Shown: piece after piece, positions 61,254 to 64,000 of the stretch
Layout of the letters: each line of letters starts with the position of its first letter
Position numbering within the stretch: position 1 is the stretch's first letter
Origin: Thalassovita sp.
GTDB taxonomy: Bacteria; Pseudomonadota; Alphaproteobacteria; Rhodobacterales; Rhodobacteraceae
Length of the DNA stretch: 64,000 nucleotides
Assembly (NCBI RefSeq): GCF_963691685.1
Contig: NZ_OY829290.1
Coordinates: 124,001 to 188,000 of the forward strand
Direction: 5' to 3'
The notes under the pieces: generated by a model
Database searches by the model: none
Seen by the model: the letters and a program-made list of their open reading frames with translations, nothing else
What the model was told of the DNA's origin: nothing
Made by a program: the position numbers and the translations under genes

Positions 61254-62114
61254 ATGCAGGATATTGATCTCGACCTGCTGCGGTGTTTCACCACCGTGGC
61301 TGAAGTGCAGAATTTTACGGAGGCCGGCGCCCGGCTGGGACGGTCGCAATCGGCGATCTCGGTGCGAATCCGCAAGTTGGAGGAGGCCCTGGGCCAAAGC
61401 CTGCTGTCCCGCAACAGCCGTGATGTGCAGCTGACTGAGGCCGGGCGTCGCCTGATGCCGAAAGCGCAGCAGATGTTGCAGGCAAGTGAGCGGCTGATGG
61501 CGGATATGCGGGCGCCGGTGGTGTCCGGGGCGCTGCGGATCGGGGTGGTGGAATACCTTGCCCCACATCGGATGCCCGAGTTGTTGCAGGCGATGGAACG
61601 GCATTTGCCGGGGGCTGAGCTGTCGTTCCGCGTTGGCCTCAGCAGCGGGTTGATGCAGGCGTTGAAGGATGGCCAGATCGATCTGGCGCTGGCCCTGCAT
61701 GACCCCGAGGCTGACGGATCCCTGCCGGTTGGACAGGATCCGATGGTCTGGATTGAGGGTGAAGAGGCAGTGGCACAAACCCCAGAGGATCCGCTGTCCC
61801 TGTGCCTAATGCAGGGCCCCTGCATTTATCGCACCGCGGCTGAGGCCGCCTTGGGGCCTGCGCGGGGGCGGGCGCGGGATGTGTTGACGGCAGGCAGTGT
61901 GGCCTATGTCCGCAGCGCGGTGGCCTCTGGGCTGGGGGTGACGGTTTTGGGGGCTTCCAGCTTGGGGCCAGGGGTGCGGATCAACCGTGCGCTGATGCGG
62001 GCCTATCCGCTGCCGACCCTGGCGTTGGGGCTGCATGGGCGCGATCCCCGCCGTGATCAGGTGGCCGTGGTCCTACGTGAGGTGCTGGCCCAGCAATTGC
62101 CCGGCGCGCGCTAG
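61254..62114 (+). CDS. LysR-family transcriptional regulator
   Basis: A 286-residue LysR protein. The N-terminal winged helix starts DIDLDLLRCFTTVAEVQNFT and continues with RLGRSQSAISVRIRKLEEAL; the effector domain follows from residue about 85. Its gene is divergent from the quinone reductase gene with a 94-base gap, the classical arrangement for a LysR activator and its target. Effector unknown. Confidence 0.9.
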   Translation: MQDIDLDLLRCFTTVAEVQNFTEAGARLGRSQSAISVRIRKLEEALGQSLLSRNSRDVQLTEAGRRLMPKAQQMLQASERLMADMRAPVVSGALRIGVVEYLAPHRMPELLQAMERHLPGAELSFRVGLSSGLMQALKDGQIDLALALHDPEADGSLPVGQDPMVWIEGEEAVAQTPEDPLSLCLMQGPCIYRTAAEAALGPARGRARDVLTAGSVAYVRSAVASGLGVTVLGASSLGPGVRINRALMRAYPLPTLALGLHGRDPRRDQVAVVLREVLAQQLPGAR

Positions 62115-62131
62115 CACCTTAGGGTCGGGAT

Positions 62132-62551
62132 ATGGATGTTGTGACAGATCACCCCTTTGCCGATCCTGCGGTGGCTGCGGCCTTTCAGGCGTTTGAACCG
62201 GACGCGCGTGCAGGGCTGATGGAATTGCGCCATCTGATCCTGACCATCGCGGCAGAGTTGCCTCGGGTCGGCTCGGTTGAGGAATGTCTGAAATGGGGTC
62301 AGCCCGCCTATCTGACGCCCAAATCAAAGGCGGGTTCAACCCTGCGATTGGGGGTGCCCAAAACAGGCGGTTTTGCCCTCTATGCCCATTGTCAGACCAG
62401 CATCATCCGTGATTTTGCCGAGGCCTTTCCGGGGCAGGACCAGATTGAGGGTAACCGCGCCGTGTTGTTTCAACGCGCGGAACAGATCACGCCAGCGCGC
62501 CACGGTGTGTTGATCCGCCACGCGCTGACCTATCACCTGCCGCAGGGCTAG
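62132..62551 (+). CDS. DUF1801 protein
   Basis: A 139-residue protein of the DUF1801 (YdhG-like) fold. Segments ARAGLMELRHLILTIAAELP, EECLKWGQPAYL and the C-terminal LIRHALTYHL fit the family. No enzyme activity is established for it. It follows the LysR gene by 17 bases and overlaps the RNase R stop from the opposite strand by four bases. Confidence 0.8.
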   Translation: MDVVTDHPFADPAVAAAFQAFEPDARAGLMELRHLILTIAAELPRVGSVEECLKWGQPAYLTPKSKAGSTLRLGVPKTGGFALYAHCQTSIIRDFAEAFPGQDQIEGNRAVLFQRAEQITPARHGVLIRHALTYHLPQG

Positions 62552-64000
62552 CGGCGGGTGCGTTTGACCTTGCGCTGAACCTTGGCGGATTTCTTCTTGG
62601 CGCGGTTCAGCTGACGCTTGCCAGGGCGGCCTTTGCGATGGCCCCCGCCGCGGCCTGACCGTGGCACCTCGTCCCCCTCGACCGAGATCAGTTCCAGCGC
62701 GACGGAGCCTGAGATCGGCGCGGTTTCGGTCAGTTTCACGGTGACCTTCTGGCCCAGCGACAGGGTAAAGCCGCTATCGACCCCCATCAGCGTGCCGCTC
62801 TCGCGATCAAAGTGGAAAAATTCATTGCCCAGCGAACGGACCGGGATCAGACCATCCGCGCCGGTGTCATCCAGCCGGACAAAGGCGCCGTATTTCGCAA
62901 TGCCACTGATCCGGCCTGCAAACTCATTGCCCACCCGTTCAGACAGGAAGGCCGCCAGATAGCGATCTGTGGTGTCACGTTCTGCCATCATGGAACGACG
63001 TTCGGTTTCGCTGATGTGATTGGCTGTGTTTTCCAGATCTTCGCTGTCAGCCGCTGTCAGCCCATCGTCCCCCCAGCCGTGTGACGAGACCAGAGCGCGG
63101 TGCACGATCAGATCCGAATAGCGGCGAATGGGGGAAGTGAAATGCGCATAGCTGCGCAGCGCCAACCCGAAGTGGCCAAAATTCGACGGGCTGTAATAGG
63201 CCTGCGTCATCGACCGCAGCGTTGCCATATTGATCAGCTCGGCAAAGTCGGTGTCTTTGGCTGCTGTCAGCAGGCGGTTCAGGTGCGCGGTCTGCAACAC
63301 TTGCCCCTTGGCCAGCGTCAGGCCCGAGGTCTCAGCCGTTTCGCGCAGGGCGTCCAGCTTCTCGACGCTGGGCTCTTCATGCACCCTGAACAGCAGCGGT
63401 GACTTCTTCGCCGTCAGAGTTTCTGCCGCCGCCACATTGGCGAGGATCATGAATTCCTCAATCAGCTTATGTGCATCCAGACGGTCGCGGAAATTGACGC
63501 TAAGCACCTCACCCGCATCGGACAGGACTACCTTGCGTTCGGGCAGGTCCAGATCCAGCGGCTGGCGGCGTGCACGGGCTTTGACCAGCAGATCATAGGC
63601 CTCGTAAAGCGGATCAATAACCTGATCCATAAGGGGCGCGCACTTCTCATTCACGTCCCCATCGCGGGCGCGCTGCACCTCCTGATAGTTCAGCGACGCG
63701 ACCGAGCGCATCAAGCCCCGCACAAAGCGGTGGCCGATCTTTTCGCCGCTGGCGTCGATCTGCATCCGCACGGCCAGACAGGCGCGCGGCACGCCTTCGT
63801 GCAGGGAACACAGATCGCCCGACAGGCGGTCCGGCAGCATCGGCACAACGCGGTCGGGGAAATAGCTGGAGTTGCCGCGCTTGCGCGCTTCGCGATCCAA
63901 GGCTGAGCCGGGGGTGACGTAATGGGCAACATCCGCAATGGCGACCCAGATGACATAGCCGCCCTTGTTCTTGGGGTCGTCATCGGCATGCGTCCAGCAG
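62548..64000 (-). CDS. rnr: Ribonuclease R, N-terminal part off the right edge
   Basis: The visible 484 codons are the 3' part of an RNase R gene that continues beyond 64000. The RNB catalytic domain is seen from VAIADVAHYVTPGSA through FPDRVVPMLP and the YAHFTSPIRRYSDL signature to the ERRSMMAERDT region. An S1 domain (GRISGIAKYGAFVRLDDTGA) and a very basic tail follow. It degrades structured RNA 3' to 5'. The frame stays open to the window edge. Confidence 0.93.
   Translation of the reverse strand, partial: CWTHADDDPKNKGGYVIWVAIADVAHYVTPGSALDREARKRGNSSYFPDRVVPMLPDRLSGDLCSLHEGVPRACLAVRMQIDASGEKIGHRFVRGLMRSVASLNYQEVQRARDGDVNEKCAPLMDQVIDPLYEAYDLLVKARARRQPLDLDLPERKVVLSDAGEVLSVNFRDRLDAHKLIEEFMILANVAAAETLTAKKSPLLFRVHEEPSVEKLDALRETAETSGLTLAKGQVLQTAHLNRLLTAAKDTDFAELINMATLRSMTQAYYSPSNFGHFGLALRSYAHFTSPIRRYSDLIVHRALVSSHGWGDDGLTAADSEDLENTANHISETERRSMMAERDTTDRYLAAFLSERVGNEFAGRISGIAKYGAFVRLDDTGADGLIPVRSLGNEFFHFDRESGTLMGVDSGFTLSLGQKVTVKLTETAPISGSVALELISVEGDEVPRSGRGGGHRKGRPGKRQLNRAKKKSAKVQRKVKRTRR

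Overview
The window looks like a chromosomal segment of a marine alphaproteobacterium of the Roseobacter group (Rhodobacterales). The support is the high-GC codon use, an XylX-type dehydratase close to the Caulobacter enzyme, a type-II lumazine synthase under an FMN riboswitch, a serC leader hairpin, NnrU, and a serA-serC-serB cluster. The species cannot be named from sequence alone.

Layout. (1) Positions 1-7842 are a mobile, phage-derived island. Small accessory and regulator genes at the left (the outermost runs off the window) converge on a tightly overlapping minus-strand operon. That operon encodes a complete head-building set (connector, large terminase, head-closure protein, HNH nuclease, HK97-fold capsid, prohead protease, portal) and no tail gene. 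It resembles a capsid-forming phage satellite more than a prophage. (2) 8129-9172 is an orphan PstS-like phosphate-binding protein. (3) 9394-21905 is a non-phosphorylating L-fucose / D-arabinose / L-galactose catabolic regulon. A GntR regulator heads an eight-gene minus-strand operon and lies back to back with a UxaA-family dehydratase and a ribose-type ABC importer. The gene set can end either in pyruvate plus lactate or in 2-oxoglutarate.

(4) 22306-43615 is the most remarkable part. One plus-strand gene train encodes a TolC-like lipoprotein, a periplasmic adaptor, a small Omp85-like barrel, a 4,607-residue LEPR-xLL/RTX protein, a DUF3467 protein, a GAF-like/HlyD fusion and an M50 (site-2-protease-like) membrane metalloprotease carrying an HlyD-like tail. 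No ABC exporter is present. It reads as a dedicated export and surface-assembly machine for a giant calcium-binding protein that does not follow the type I secretion plan. A lux-box-like palindrome lies upstream and suggests quorum-sensing control.

(5) 43626-50179 holds housekeeping and small genes: NnrU, the NAD-salvage pair PncB and PncA around an unknown secreted protein with a strong 5' hairpin, a ribbon-helix-helix-like protein, an Hsp70-like protein and the tRNA hydroxylase TrhO. (6) 50431-64000 holds a thiolase, a metallophosphatase, the serine biosynthesis genes serA, serC and serB, a TSUP permease, a YCII protein, riboswitch-controlled ribH, an MltB-type lytic transglycosylase, a quinone reductase with a divergent LysR regulator, a DUF1801 protein and the 3' part of RNase R. 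I saw no tRNA, rRNA, CRISPR array, integrase or transposase. All functions are inferred from reading the sequence; no database search was possible.
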